Assembly (NCBI GenBank): GCA_020846005.1
Contig: JADLEQ010000023.1
Location: 1-64,000, forward strand
Source of the DNA: Polyangiaceae bacterium
GTDB taxonomy: Bacteria > Myxococcota_A > Polyangia > Polyangiales > Polyangiaceae
Direction: 5' to 3'
DNA length: 64,000 nucleotides
Shown here: one piece after another, positions 1-9,672 of the stretch
How positions within the stretch are numbered: position 1 is the first letter of the stretch
Layout of the letters: the number at the start of each line of letters is the position of its first letter
Position numbers and translations under genes: made by a program
The notes under the pieces: generated by a model
Seen by the model: the letters and a program-made list of their open reading frames with translations, nothing else
What the model was told of the DNA's origin: nothing
Database searches by the model: none

Positions 1-252
1 CGAAGCCCTCCTGCGTTTCGACTGACGGCGCGCTGCCGGCGGCGCCGTCGTCGGACGGCGCCGCCGCGATGGCGTCGAGCCGGCGCCGAGGCCGCGCTCG
101 CCCCGATGGCCATCACGCCGCGCGCAGCGTGCTCGCCGGCGAGACGCCCATCACCGAGTCGGCGTGCATCGCCATCAACCAGCCGGCGCGCGCACAAGCA
201 CGCAGGCTGGTCAGTTCGGGCTGTGCCCAGCATCACTCGAAACGGGCCGGTT
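1..252. other. No gene recognised
   Basis: I see no convincing gene in this edge segment. Open frames on both strands are Arg/Pro/Ala-rich and look like GC-bias artefacts. The minus strand, which is the direction of the neighbouring response-regulator remnant, has a stop in every frame. The far left may hold part of a gene that continues outside the window, but nothing in the available bases supports a name. Confidence 0.4.
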
Positions 253-732
253 TCAGTCGCCGTGGAAGTCTTGGAGTAGGAGGGCCACAACCGCGGGACG
301 GGGCCGATAGCAGACCTTGCCGAACCGCTTCTGGACCTTGTCGTAGATCCGGCCCCAGGCCATCTCGACGCTGCTCGTCGACACCTCAAGCCGGTCAGCA
401 GCTTCCTTCGTCCCGAGCGCCTGGAGCTGGGCGAGGAGTACCTTCGCTTCCTGCGGGACAAGGCCGAACAGCTCGGTCCCGAAGTAGATCAGCGGAGCGA
501 GGCTCCCCGCGGGCTCGCACGCCGGAGGGGGGATCGAGCTGCGACTGGCGGCCGGGTTGCTCAGTTCGCCGGGCGGCTGGGACCGCTCGTGCTGGCGCAC
601 CGCCGCAAGCACCTGGCGCACCAGGGCGTCGATGGCGGGCTTCTCGATGAACACGTCCGCACCGGCGTCGATCGCCTCGTGGTACGGATCAGCCTGCCCG
701 GTGCACGTTTCGGGGGTGATGCCGTCGCTGTT
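253..732 (-). pseudogene. Truncated response regulator (C-terminal receiver fragment + LuxR-type HTH)
   Basis: The frame begins right after an in-frame TGA (733-735). It encodes a run TCTGQAD...AIDAGADVFIEKPAIDALV that matches the last third of a receiver domain: the beta5 Lys-Pro of the EKP motif followed by helix alpha5. A linker and a LuxR/FixJ-like helix-turn-helix follow (about residues 65-133 of the GTG frame at 654, with EAKVLLAQLQALGTKEAAD then a recognition-helix-like STSSVEMAWGRIYDK). The phospho-acceptor aspartate and the first two thirds of the receiver are missing. They are not found in another frame upstream, where a divergent gene begins at 869. I therefore read it as a remnant. 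A short DNA-binding protein started at the GTG (654) is possible, but a free-standing alpha5 fragment would be odd. Confidence 0.6.
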
Positions 733-832
733 TCATTGGTGATCCACCCCCCTGGCGGAGCGGTGCGCCGGCGGCGCCGGCGGCGCGGGCGGCTGGGCGG
801 CGCAGCGCGAGATGGCGGCCGTCGCGCCGGGG

Positions 833-862
833 TTGCGCTGGCGCGTGCGCCGTGGGTAGCGT
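833..862 (+). promoter_or_regulatory. Putative promoter, near-leaderless
   Basis: TTGCGC (833-838), an 18-bp spacer and TAGCGT (857-862) lie directly before the ATG at 869. Only six bases separate the -10-like hexamer from the start codon, so the predicted transcript would begin at or next to the ATG. The same layout recurs before several other genes here. Confidence 0.45.
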
Positions 863-868
863 CGTCGG

Positions 869-1576
869 ATGCATTTCGAGTCCAGTCGACTGGGTCGCCG
901 CGCCGCGTGGCGCTGGTTCGGGCCCGCGATCGTGGGTGCGGGGGTCGCCGCCTGCAGCGCCTCGCCGCCGCCCGCAGCCGGAGCGCGGCCGGCGCCGAAC
1001 CCGGCCGCGGCGGATCTTGGCGCGACGTCGGGGAGCGGGGCGCCCGCGGCGGCGGACCCCGCGCCGTCCGCCAGCGTCACGCCGCCCGCGGCGTCGGTGG
1101 CGCCCGCGGCGTCGGCGGCGCCCGCGGCGTCGGCGGCGGCGCCGGTGGCGAGCTCGCGCTGCGCGAGCGCCGCGCCGTGCAAGAGGCTCGGCAAGTGCGT
1201 CGACGCGCCGGGCGAGCGCTGCGGCGTCGACGAGGCGAGCTGCCGCGCCTCCTCGGCGTGCGAGTCGGGCGGGGCCTGCGTCCCGAGCGCGGACGCGACG
1301 CGGTGTGTCGCGACTCGCGAGTCCTGTCAGGCCTCGACGGGGTGCCGAGAGGACAGCGAGTGCCTGCTCGGCGAGGACCAGACTTGCGTCGCCTCGGCGG
1401 AGCTGTGTCGCAAGGGCGAGGTGTGCCCGGTCGCGGGTCGCTGCGGCTTCAGTTCCCTGCTCGGCATGTGCGTCGCGCGGTCGCACGAGGACTGCCGGCG
1501 CTCCAAGAACTGCAAGGAGCTCGGCCTGTGCCGGCGTGATCCGGAGGCGCAGGTCTGCCTGCCCGGGACGCCGTAG
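869..1576 (+). CDS. Cys-rich lipoprotein, function unknown
   Basis: A 235-residue secreted lipoprotein. A basic n-region and hydrophobic segment end in a lipobox VAAC (Cys29). An Ala/Pro/Ser-rich linker (about 30-95) contains three 7/6-residue Ala-Pro-Ala-Ser repeats. The C-terminal half (about 100-235) is a series of short cysteine-paired modules of the form C-x(5-8)-C-x(3-6)-C, reminiscent of the extracellular Cys-rich repeats common in myxobacterial surface proteins. No catalytic motif is visible. The ATG sits 6 nt after a TAGCGT hexamer, which supports this start. It is convergent with tamB. A role in the cell envelope is inferred only from the signal peptide. Confidence 0.7.
   Translation: MHFESSRLGRRAAWRWFGPAIVGAGVAACSASPPPAAGARPAPNPAAADLGATSGSGAPAAADPAPSASVTPPAASVAPAASAAPAASAAAPVASSRCASAAPCKRLGKCVDAPGERCGVDEASCRASSACESGGACVPSADATRCVATRESCQASTGCREDSECLLGEDQTCVASAELCRKGEVCPVAGRCGFSSLLGMCVARSHEDCRRSKNCKELGLCRRDPEAQVCLPGTP
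1084..1137 (+). repeat. Three 18-bp tandem repeats in a lipoprotein gene
   Basis: An 18-bp unit (GCCCGCGGCGTCGGCGGC, first copy with one change) occurs three times in a row at 1084, 1102 and 1120. It keeps the frame and encodes the Ala/Pro/Ser linker of the lipoprotein. Confidence 0.75.
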
Positions 1577-1643
1577 CCGCCGGGCCTGCCGCCGGGCCTG
1601 TGGGCGCGCGCGTCACGCGCGGCGCGCCGCGGCGGGCCGCAGC

Positions 1644-4600
1644 TCAGTACCGGTACTGGTAGAGGAGGTCGACGCCGGCGCCCTGCGTGCCGGCCTCCGT
1701 GCGCAGCGACCACGCGCGGAGGAAGCGCCAGTCGATCGTCCCGCTGAAGGCGCTCTGGTCGTTCGCGCCGGGGCCGCTCGCCGTGGCCGCGCGCGAGTAC
1801 GTCCCCTCGAACCACACCCGCTCGCTGATCCGGACGGCCGCGGTGTAGTTCTCGCTCGTGGCGCCGCCCGCGGTGCGGCTCGTGGTGGAGCGGATCTCGA
1901 CGACGTCGAACGGCGTGCCGCGCAGCAGCTCGTTCAGGCCCACGTTGGCGGCGTTGATCCCGGCGCCGAGGCTCGAGCTCTCGGCGCCGGATGGGTCCAC
2001 GCCGCGCAACAGCGAGAGGATCTCGGCTTCGTCGAGCGGGGGAGTGCTGCGCAGCGTGAGGCGCGCCTGCGACACTCGCCCGATCACGTCGACGTGGACC
2101 GTCGTCCCGCTCGGCGCCTGCCACGACGCGCTCACCGACAGGCTCGGATCGCTCGCCTCGCCGGTGTCGAAGCGCACGTGGCCGTAGTCGACCGTGAAGT
2201 TCTTGCCGAGGAGCGCCACGCGGCCGCCCGGCTCGAGCTCGACCCAGCCGCTCGCGTCGACCTCGCGACCCAGCACGAATTCTGGCTCGCCGCGCACCGG
2301 GACGAGCGCGTCCTCGTGCACCAGGCGCGCCCGCCGGAGATCCACGCGCACCACCCACGGGATCTCGCGCTCCGCTCGGGTGGTGCGCCGCGCCTCCTCG
2401 AGCTGGACGACCCGCACGTCGGGGTGATCCTCGAGCGGGATCAGGCGCCGGGACGCCGCCGCGGGCAGGCGCACGTCGAGGCCATCGATCGTCACCTTCG
2501 CGGTGAGGCGCTCGCCGTCGGCCGTCGTCTCGCGACCGATGCCCACGGTGATCGGCGCGACCGTCGTCGCCTCGCCGAGCGATACGCCCTCGAGCAGCAG
2601 CGGGATCCGCTGCCCGGAGAGCGCGACGGCGCCCTCCGTGAGCCGCAGGCCCCGGAGCTCGAACCGCGCTCCGGCCTGGACGTTGCGGGCGCGGGAGCGG
2701 GCGCGCCCCTTGACCGGGTGCACCACGAGCTGCCACCGCTCCGGGTCGTGTACGGTGGCGGTCGCCACCGCGCTCACGTCCTCGATGCGCAGGCCGAGCT
2801 GCGGGACCTGCGCGCTCCCGCCGACCAGCTCCACGCGGCCGTTGACGTAGCCGAGCCACTCGCCGCCGCGTTCGCCGAGCGGCGTACGCGGGCGGCGGAG
2901 CTCGGCGGCGAGGCGCCCGTTCAGCCGGCCTCGCGGATGTGCGAGCACGCCCTCGAGCAGCGGGGTCAGGACGACGGCCTCGGTCTGCTCGAGATCGACG
3001 ATCAGGCCGAGCTTGCCCGAGGCGCCGAGATCGGGGACGAAATGCGACCAGTCGACGGGACCGAAGGCGTCGACGGTGAGGCGCCCGCCTCGCTCCTGAT
3101 CGATGCGCAGCGCGACGCGCGGGTCCCCGCGGAAGTCGCGCGCCTGCAAGCTCGCCCGCCCGAGCCGCCGGCCGTCCACGGCGAGCCCCGCGAGGTCGAG
3201 GCTGCCGAGCGTCCGCGCGCGACCGTCCTGGGTGCGTTCGATCGTGAGGTGTCCGGTCGCCGTCGCCGAGACGCGCGAGCGCGCGAGCCAGGGGAGCGCG
3301 TCGAGCGGGAGGGCGTGGGCCTCGAAGCGGGTCGCGCCCCACACCGCGGGCTCGTCGCCGCGCAGCGCGGCCTCTACGGAGGCCCAGGGCAGGTGGATCG
3401 CGGGGCGCGCGACCAGGCGCGCGGCGCCGTCGCGCAGGACGATCTCGCCGGTGACCTGCTCGTCGGCGCGCGAGTACCCGAGCGTCGCGTCGAGGGCGAG
3501 GGGGCGCACGGCCTTCGGCGCCTTCCACGCGAGGTCGCGGGCCCGGAGCTTGGCGACGACGCGCGGCGCCTTCAGCGTGCCGTCCACGCGGATCTCCCCC
3601 GAGGCTCGCGCGGCGAACGGCAGCCCGGGGAGGAGCGGCTCGAGACGCGCGAGCTCCGTCTCCGGCAACGTGACGACCCCGCTCACCGGGCGCTCGAGCA
3701 GGCGCGCGAGGAGCGCCTCGGGCCGGTCGAGCAGCTCCTCGAGGCCGAGCTCCGCGCCAGCGCTCGCCACGAGCTCCGTCGCTCGCCGGCAGTCGCTCCG
3801 TGGACGACCGCAGCGCCTGCCCTCGGCGTCGCGCCACTCGTCGAGCTGGACGAGCGCCTGCGCGCGCCGCGAGGGGCCGTCGGCGCTCACGCCCACCTCC
3901 AGCTCACGCCCCGAGAGCCACGGCTCTCCGGAGTCGCCCTCGCGCCCCACGACCAACCCGAGCGTCTGCGCCTTGACGGAGATGCTCGGGAGCTCGTACG
4001 CGCGGAGTCGCTCGATCCGGAGCTCCGCGGAGGCGAAGCCTCCCCTGCCCACCGTATAGCCGGAGCGGGCGAGCAACAGGCTCAGATCGTCGAGGGGGAC
4101 CATGCTCACCCCCGCCTTCAGCGACCCGGTGAGCTCGCGCCAGGCGGCGGGGTCGTCGACGAAGCCCGGCAGGATGCCGGTGAAGTTCGCCGTGACGGCT
4201 CCCCACCCCGGGAGGCTACCGGCGAGCTCGCCGGTGAGATCGTCGCCCCGCAGGTTCACGGTGGCCGTCGCGGCGGCGCCGCGCGCGATCCAGGCCCCAC
4301 CGTCCTTCACCTCGACCCGGAGGTGCCCTCGCTGGACCTCGTCGCTGCTGACCAGCTCACCGGTCAGGTCGGCGGTCCCCGCGAGGCGGAGCCGCTCGAG
4401 GGACAGCAGCCGCCCGACGGCGCCGAGATCCACGTGGCGAGCCTCGACGGAGGCCTCGATCACGCCCTCGCGGAGCCCGAGCTCGCCGCGCAGCGTCCCG
4501 CCCGCGCCCGCGAGATCGATCCCGCGCACGTCGACCCGGCCACGGCGCACCTCGACCCGGGCCACGCGCCCCTCGATCGCGTCGTCGCCGCGAGCCGCGC

Positions 4601-6320
4601 GGAGCCGCAGGTCACTCACCGACGGCGCGGGCTCGGTGCGGACGCGGCCGCTCACGGACAGCCCGAGCCCGCCGGCCTGACCGAGCGACGCGGTGAGGAA
4701 CGGCGACCGCACCGGCCCGCGCGCGCGGGCCTGCACCCGATCGAAGGCGAAGCCTGCCGCGGAGACGCGCCGCGCGGCGAGGCGGAGATCCACCGCGAGC
4801 CGCTCGGGCTGGCTGACGGGGCCGCTCGCCGATCCCGTCACCTCGGCCTGGCCGAGTCGGACATCCCCGTACCGGAGCTGGGCCACCGCGCCGGCGACGC
4901 GCGCGTTCAGGCGGCCCGCCTCGATCTTGCCGCGGAGCTCCGCGCCCGCGACGCCGCGCGCCGGCGTGAGGCGGGCCACGCGCGGCGCACGTCCGATGGC
5001 GAAGGGCTTCACCGACACGTCGAGCTCGATGATGCCGCTCGGCGCGACGCGGACGGTGGCGCCGACCGGCATGCCCGACTCATGGAGCTTCACCTTGCCC
5101 GTGAACCCGCGCTCGTCGAGCACGCCGTTGTAGTCGGCGCGCGGCAGCTCCAGCCCCTCGATGCGCGACGGCGAGAGCTCGCCGTTGACGCTCGCCCAGA
5201 CACCGCGCGGCTGCGGCAGGAGCTCGAGCGAGAGATCGGAGTCGAGCGACGTGTCGGGCGCGTCCGCCAGCGCGGCGCGCAGATCGACTCGCCGCCCCTC
5301 GATCGAGAGCGCGAGGCGAGGCTCCGCGCCGAGCCGCGCGGTGCCGCGCGCGGCGATCCGCGAGCGATCGCCGACGGTGAGGCGCGTCTCGACGCTGAGC
5401 TCGGGGAGCTCGCCGGAGACGCTCGCCTCGCCCGTCACCGTCTGGAGCACCGGCCAGTCCGCCCACAGCGCGCGCACGACCTCGGGCCTCGCCTCGGGGA
5501 TCTCGACGTGCGCCTCGAGCTTCGAGCCGCGCACCGCCACCCGCGCCTCGGCCTGGAGCTGCCCGAGGTGACCGCTGAACGCGACCTCGATCTTGCCGGG
5601 GACGACGAGGTGGACGGCGCCCGTGCCCGCGAGATCCGCTCCCGCGAGGCCGCGGACGACCCCGCCGAAGCGCCGGACGTTCACCAGCACCCGCTCCGGC
5701 GTCACGCCGACGGTGCCCGTCACGCGGGCCACCGTGGTCTCGAGCACCGGCAGGCCGCCCAGCTGGCTCCGACTCCAGACCCGCTCGAGCTCGACGTGGT
5801 CGAGCAGCACGCGGACGGGGCGGGAGGGCGGCGCCGCCGGGCCCGCCGCGGCGGGCCGGGGCCGAGGTTGGAACGCGAGCGCGATCGTCGGCTCGCCCGT
5901 CGCCGGGTCCTCGATCAGCTCCGTCTCGACGTTCTCTGCGCGGACGAACGGGATCCGGACGTCCCGCGGGCCGTCGCCGAACAGCCACGAGCGAGCGATC
6001 TCGACGGCGTCGGCGCGCACGAGCAGCACGCTGGCGCGGAGCACGCTCGCGCCGTGCGGATCCCGGATGTCGACGCCTCGCGCCCGGACCCGGCGCAGGC
6101 CGAGCTCGTCGAGCTCGCGCACCTCGACCGTCCCTGCGAAGGTGTCGGTGAGCGCGCTCGCGAGCGCATGGGCGCCCAGGCGGCGCACTGCCGGGGCGTC
6201 CAGGTGCAGGTAGAGGCCCGCCGCCGCGGCGGTCGCGAACACCGGGAGCGAGCCGAGCGCGGTGAGCGCGCGGCCGGCTGCACGCAGCAACCAGCGCCTC
6301 GGCGTCGTCGGTTCCGGCAT
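1644..6320 (-). CDS. tamB: TamB-family inner-membrane/periplasmic translocation protein
   Basis: This 1558-residue protein has the TamB architecture: a single N-terminal membrane anchor (about residues 17-40), then more than 1000 residues of periplasmic beta-rich repeats, and a C-terminal DUF490/TamB domain (about 1200-1558) ending in aromatic beta-strands and QYRY. The C-terminus has the family hallmarks: strand-turn patterns such as VARL/LVDLRRARL, a GKNFTVDYGHVRFDTG segment, and a PPLDEAEILSLL helix. TamB bridges the periplasm and delivers lipid or protein substrates to the outer membrane with an Omp85 partner. That partner is encoded directly upstream (tamA, 94 bp away, same strand), so the two probably form an operon. 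The size is near the usual 1300-1600 residues. The ATG at 6320 begins the anchor cleanly. Confidence 0.9.
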   Translation of the reverse strand: MPEPTTPRRWLLRAAGRALTALGSLPVFATAAAAGLYLHLDAPAVRRLGAHALASALTDTFAGTVEVRELDELGLRRVRARGVDIRDPHGASVLRASVLLVRADAVEIARSWLFGDGPRDVRIPFVRAENVETELIEDPATGEPTIALAFQPRPRPAAAGPAAPPSRPVRVLLDHVELERVWSRSQLGGLPVLETTVARVTGTVGVTPERVLVNVRRFGGVVRGLAGADLAGTGAVHLVVPGKIEVAFSGHLGQLQAEARVAVRGSKLEAHVEIPEARPEVVRALWADWPVLQTVTGEASVSGELPELSVETRLTVGDRSRIAARGTARLGAEPRLALSIEGRRVDLRAALADAPDTSLDSDLSLELLPQPRGVWASVNGELSPSRIEGLELPRADYNGVLDERGFTGKVKLHESGMPVGATVRVAPSGIIELDVSVKPFAIGRAPRVARLTPARGVAGAELRGKIEAGRLNARVAGAVAQLRYGDVRLGQAEVTGSASGPVSQPERLAVDLRLAARRVSAAGFAFDRVQARARGPVRSPFLTASLGQAGGLGLSVSGRVRTEPAPSVSDLRLRAARGDDAIEGRVARVEVRRGRVDVRGIDLAGAGGTLRGELGLREGVIEASVEARHVDLGAVGRLLSLERLRLAGTADLTGELVSSDEVQRGHLRVEVKDGGAWIARGAAATATVNLRGDDLTGELAGSLPGWGAVTANFTGILPGFVDDPAAWRELTGSLKAGVSMVPLDDLSLLLARSGYTVGRGGFASAELRIERLRAYELPSISVKAQTLGLVVGREGDSGEPWLSGRELEVGVSADGPSRRAQALVQLDEWRDAEGRRCGRPRSDCRRATELVASAGAELGLEELLDRPEALLARLLERPVSGVVTLPETELARLEPLLPGLPFAARASGEIRVDGTLKAPRVVAKLRARDLAWKAPKAVRPLALDATLGYSRADEQVTGEIVLRDGAARLVARPAIHLPWASVEAALRGDEPAVWGATRFEAHALPLDALPWLARSRVSATATGHLTIERTQDGRARTLGSLDLAGLAVDGRRLGRASLQARDFRGDPRVALRIDQERGGRLTVDAFGPVDWSHFVPDLGASGKLGLIVDLEQTEAVVLTPLLEGVLAHPRGRLNGRLAAELRRPRTPLGERGGEWLGYVNGRVELVGGSAQVPQLGLRIEDVSAVATATVHDPERWQLVVHPVKGRARSRARNVQAGARFELRGLRLTEGAVALSGQRIPLLLEGVSLGEATTVAPITVGIGRETTADGERLTAKVTIDGLDVRLPAAASRRLIPLEDHPDVRVVQLEEARRTTRAEREIPWVVRVDLRRARLVHEDALVPVRGEPEFVLGREVDASGWVELEPGGRVALLGKNFTVDYGHVRFDTGEASDPSLSVSASWQAPSGTTVHVDVIGRVSQARLTLRSTPPLDEAEILSLLRGVDPSGAESSSLGAGINAANVGLNELLRGTPFDVVEIRSTTSRTAGGATSENYTAAVRISERVWFEGTYSRAATASGPGANDQSAFSGTIDWRFLRAWSLRTEAGTQGAGVDLLYQYRY

Positions 6321-6414
6321 CGCTGGGAGCGGGGCAGCTCCGGTGCCGAGACTAGCACCGCTCGCCGGGCTGCCGAGGCCGCGCGCTCGGGGCGGGACGT
6401 TGCGGGCCCGGCGA

Positions 6415-8679
6415 TCAGAAGGCCTCGCCGATCGCGAGGTGCACCGCCGCCGGCAGCCCGAACAACGTCCCCGCGTTGCCGAACTCGGGGAACACCGGGC
6501 GCTCGGTGTCGCGCTGGGCCACCGGGATCTCCGCGAGCGTCTCGTACCGCCGGCCGACGACCTGGAGCCCCGGGACGCGGTAGCCGAAGTCGAGGCGGAG
6601 CGGACCGATCGCGGACACGTACCGCAGGCCGACGCCGGTCGACAGGTGCGGCGCCAGGCGGTTGATCTCGCTCGTGCGCCGCGTGACGCTGCTCGCGTCC
6701 GCGAAGAACGCCGCCTCGAACGGGCCGCTGATCGCGACGCGCACCTCGGCCGAGGCCTCCCACAGCGTGACCCCGCCGAGCGGGCGGAGGCACTCCGTGC
6801 GCGCGAGGATGGCGTCCGGATCGGCGGGGTCGATGCGGCAGTCGACCGCGCCCGCGGCGAGGAAGCCGAGCGGCCCGTGCGGCCCGACGCCGTTCAGGGG
6901 GTACCCGCGGTTCGAGCCGGGGCCACCCGAGTAGAAGGCTCGGAAGAGCAGCCGGTGCTGGTCGCGCACGACGTCGGGGTCGTCGATGCGGCGCAGATCC
7001 GCGCCGGACTCGCCGGCGGTGTCGAGCGTCTCGCCGTAGTTCGACGGGAACAGGAGCCCGAGCAGCCCGCGCACCGCGAGCACCGCGCGCCCCGGGAACA
7101 GCTCCTTGTAGAGGCGCAGCTCCGGGCGGAGCCGCACGTCGGACACGTCGCCTTGGAAGATGTACCCCGCGGACTGCAGTGAGGTCGCGAGGTAGGCGCC
7201 GTTGCGGGGCTGGATCCGATCGTCGCGCAGGTCCAGGGCCACGAGCAGCTCGGGGAACGAGACGATGACCCGCTCCAGCCCCTCCGGCTTGCGGTCGTCG
7301 GCGCCCCCGGCGTACACGAACGGGAAGTTGGCCTGGAGGTTGTAGGACGGCGTCACGAACAGGTGGCCGTCGAAGAAAGAGCGCTCCACGCCGGGGCGCC
7401 CGCGGAGCTCGTGGTAGCCGATGATGCGCTCATCGGCGGCGAGGTTCGCGTAGAGGAGGGGGTAGACGTTGTACGCGGCGTGGACGAACCCCGTCGTGCG
7501 CGCCTCGAGGAACGCGGGCCGCCGGAGCGTGGCGTTCAGCTGGTTCTCGAGCAGCGGCCGCTCCGGCGCGAGGACGCCGGACTCGTCCGCCGACCCGCCG
7601 GGGAGGCGCGTCGGGAACCAGGTGACGCCCGGCCGCGTGTCGATCGACAGCGAGCGGAGCTCGCCCAGGAAGTTCTTGTCCTCCCACCCTGCCCGCAGGC
7701 GATTCGCGAGGCGGATCTGATCGAAGCGGACGCCGCCGCCCAGCTCCAGCCGGCGCAGCGTGCTCTCGACCACCACCACGCGGAGCGGCACCACGCCCGT
7801 CTCGGGCCGCGCGCGATCCTCCTCGACCCGCACGCTCGCGAAGACCCCGAGGTCGACGAGCGCCCGCTGCGCCGCCACCACCTCCTGGCGCCGGAACGGT
7901 CGCCCCGGCTCGAGCGCGAAGATCTCGCGGACGACGTCCTCGGGCACCTCGGCCAGCCCGACGATCGAGATCGGCCCGTAGCGCGCCGGCGGGCCGGGCC
8001 TCACCTCGAGCACGACGTCGGCCGTCTTGCGGCCGAGATCGAGGGTGACCTTCGCCGTCACCTCCGCGAACGCGTGGCCGTGGTCGCCCAGGATGTCGAC
8101 CAACGCCTTCTTGCTGTCCTCGAGGTCCGCCTCGTCGAACCGGCGCCCCTCCTCCAGCGTCACCGCCGACGCGGCCTCGACGGCGCCCGCCGCGCGCTCT
8201 GCGCCGAGCACGCGCCGGCTGCGGACGATCACCGGCTCCCCCTCGACGATCTCGACCTCGACCCGCACGCGGCGCTCGTCGAGCGCCACCACGCGCGCGG
8301 CGATCACCTTCGCGTCGTAGTACCCCCTCGCGCGGTAGTAGCGCTCGATGCGGAGCAGGTCGCGCGCCAGGACGTCTTCGTCGAGCACCTCGTAGGCGAG
8401 CCCGACGCCGTCCCAGATCCCGAGGAAGCGCTTGGACTCCGAGGTGGCGATCCCGGCGCGCAGGGCGGCGCGGTCCTCCGCGCTCGACGCGCGAACGTCG
8501 ACCTCGCTGACGATCCTGCGCCCCTCCGGGAACGGTTTGCGCACGCAGGCCGCCGCGAGGACCGCGCCGACGAGGAGGCCGCCGTGGCCGCCACAGGGCG
8601 CGCCCGCCCCACGCCGACCACGGCCTCGCCCACCCCGCGCCACACGGTCGCTCGCACGGTGCGTCGTGGCGGGGCGCAT
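6415..8679 (-). CDS. tamA: TamA/BamA-type Omp85 outer-membrane protein
   Basis: The mature region begins around KPFPEGRRIV. It shows successive POTRA-like modules (about residues 50-330 of this start; note the repeated Y-x-x-x-G-Y-Y-x-A-K-V and L-x-x-L-G-x-F-x-x-V patterns), then an Omp85 barrel domain (about 335-754). That domain includes the GPGSNRGYPLNGVGP segment, related to the conserved lid-loop VRGY/F motif, and ends with RLDFGYRVPG and a terminal aromatic strand. Together with tamB immediately downstream it should form the Tam translocation system. The start is uncertain. I chose the ATG at 8679, but the frame stays open to 8745 and a GTG at 8643 is also possible. The hydrophobic signal is short and ends AAAC, so it might even be lipid-modified, which would be unusual for an Omp85 protein. 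Confidence 0.87.
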   Translation of the reverse strand: MRPATTHRASDRVARGGRGRGRRGAGAPCGGHGGLLVGAVLAAACVRKPFPEGRRIVSEVDVRASSAEDRAALRAGIATSESKRFLGIWDGVGLAYEVLDEDVLARDLLRIERYYRARGYYDAKVIAARVVALDERRVRVEVEIVEGEPVIVRSRRVLGAERAAGAVEAASAVTLEEGRRFDEADLEDSKKALVDILGDHGHAFAEVTAKVTLDLGRKTADVVLEVRPGPPARYGPISIVGLAEVPEDVVREIFALEPGRPFRRQEVVAAQRALVDLGVFASVRVEEDRARPETGVVPLRVVVVESTLRRLELGGGVRFDQIRLANRLRAGWEDKNFLGELRSLSIDTRPGVTWFPTRLPGGSADESGVLAPERPLLENQLNATLRRPAFLEARTTGFVHAAYNVYPLLYANLAADERIIGYHELRGRPGVERSFFDGHLFVTPSYNLQANFPFVYAGGADDRKPEGLERVIVSFPELLVALDLRDDRIQPRNGAYLATSLQSAGYIFQGDVSDVRLRPELRLYKELFPGRAVLAVRGLLGLLFPSNYGETLDTAGESGADLRRIDDPDVVRDQHRLLFRAFYSGGPGSNRGYPLNGVGPHGPLGFLAAGAVDCRIDPADPDAILARTECLRPLGGVTLWEASAEVRVAISGPFEAAFFADASSVTRRTSEINRLAPHLSTGVGLRYVSAIGPLRLDFGYRVPGLQVVGRRYETLAEIPVAQRDTERPVFPEFGNAGTLFGLPAAVHLAIGEAF

Positions 8680-8779
8680 CGGGAGCGTCACCCAGGCCGC
8701 TGCAGTCTCGCGCGCGAGCCCTGACGGGGAGCGCGCTCTCGCCACGTCGCGCCCCCGGGCGCCGTGGCCGAGCCGCCGA

Positions 8780-9478
8780 TCACTTCTTCTTCATGCCGGG
8801 CAGGAGCGCCGTCTCCTCGACCTTCTCGAGGATCTCCCACTTCTTGAACGTGAGCATCCCCATGATCGGATCGGCCTCGGCGCCCAGGCTGCCCTTGGTG
8901 AAGGTGGTGGCGTAGTCGCCAGTGATCTTGACCTTCATGCCCTTCATCGGGAGCGGGTTCGGGATCTCGACCGCCCAGAAGGTGTCCGTGTACGGCTCCG
9001 GCTTGTCCTTCTTCGCCTCTTTGTCGAAGTGCTCGATGGCGTCGAAGATCTGCGCGAAGTTGGAGGCCCAGCCCTTCACCTGCATCGCCTCGCGGAGGTC
9101 GGCGTCTTTGCTGTCCGCGATCCAGAAGGACGGGAACGGCGCCGAGCAGCCCTCCGGATCGGCCTTGCCGGCCTTGTGGACGGCGCAGGCCGGAGCGTCG
9201 GGCAGGTTCGTCTTGACGACGTACCCGACGATCGTGATCTCCTTGCCCTTGACTTCCTTCTGGTGGACGCGGCTGCGCAGGTAGTAGCTCGCGCCCCAGA
9301 CGGTGTAGGCGTCGCCGTCCTTGATCGGCTTCTTCGGGACGTTCGGGACCGGCGGCAGGTCGGCCTTGGCGGACGGCGCGCCGCGGGGCTTGTAGACGGG
9401 CTTCTCCTCGCTGCACCCGGCGGCGGCTGCGGCCAGGGCCAGGACGGCCACGAGGGACGGCTTCAAGGGGCGGGGCAT
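8780..9478 (-). CDS. Lipoprotein with OB-fold-like domain, function unknown
   Basis: The product is 232 residues. It starts at an ATG preceded by a strong ribosome-binding site (GAGGAGG about 8 nt upstream), which excludes the longer open frame upstream. A textbook lipoprotein signal ends AAAAGC (Cys22). The mature part has strand-rich segments of the type KGKEITIVGYVV and GMKVKITGDYATTF separated by a polar, Lys/Asp-rich stretch. This looks like an OB-fold used by periplasmic proteins, but I cannot name the family. Two cysteines (in ACAVHKAG and GCSAPFP) may form a disulfide. It is divergent from the phosphatase at 9673 across about 195 bp. Confidence 0.7.
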   Translation of the reverse strand: MPRPLKPSLVAVLALAAAAAGCSEEKPVYKPRGAPSAKADLPPVPNVPKKPIKDGDAYTVWGASYYLRSRVHQKEVKGKEITIVGYVVKTNLPDAPACAVHKAGKADPEGCSAPFPSFWIADSKDADLREAMQVKGWASNFAQIFDAIEHFDKEAKKDKPEPYTDTFWAVEIPNPLPMKGMKVKITGDYATTFTKGSLGAEADPIMGMLTFKKWEILEKVEETALLPGMKKK

Positions 9479-9672
9479 GTAGGGGATCCTCCTCACGCGA
9501 CGGCAGACACGGGTAACACGGGCCGAGCGGCGTTCGCAAGCGCCCGCGCGCGGCCCCCGGCCGCCGGCGGCCTCGAATTGCCGCGGAAGATTCGCCCGCG
9601 GCTGGACCGGGACCGCCCGGCGTCCCCGAGGCTCTCGCTCCGTCCTAGGATGCCGGGGACCCTGGAGCGCGC

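Noticed and set aside
1607-1621. CGCGCG-TCA-CGCGCG hairpin between two convergent genes as terminator
   Set aside because: The stem is only six bp with a three-base loop, has no U-tract, and such GC repeats are frequent by chance here.
852-6665. A stop-free plus-strand frame of more than 1900 codons antisense to tamB
   Set aside because: It is Arg/Ala/Pro/Glu-rich without domain structure, and mirrors tamB's codon bias in very GC-rich DNA. tamB on the other strand has full family features.
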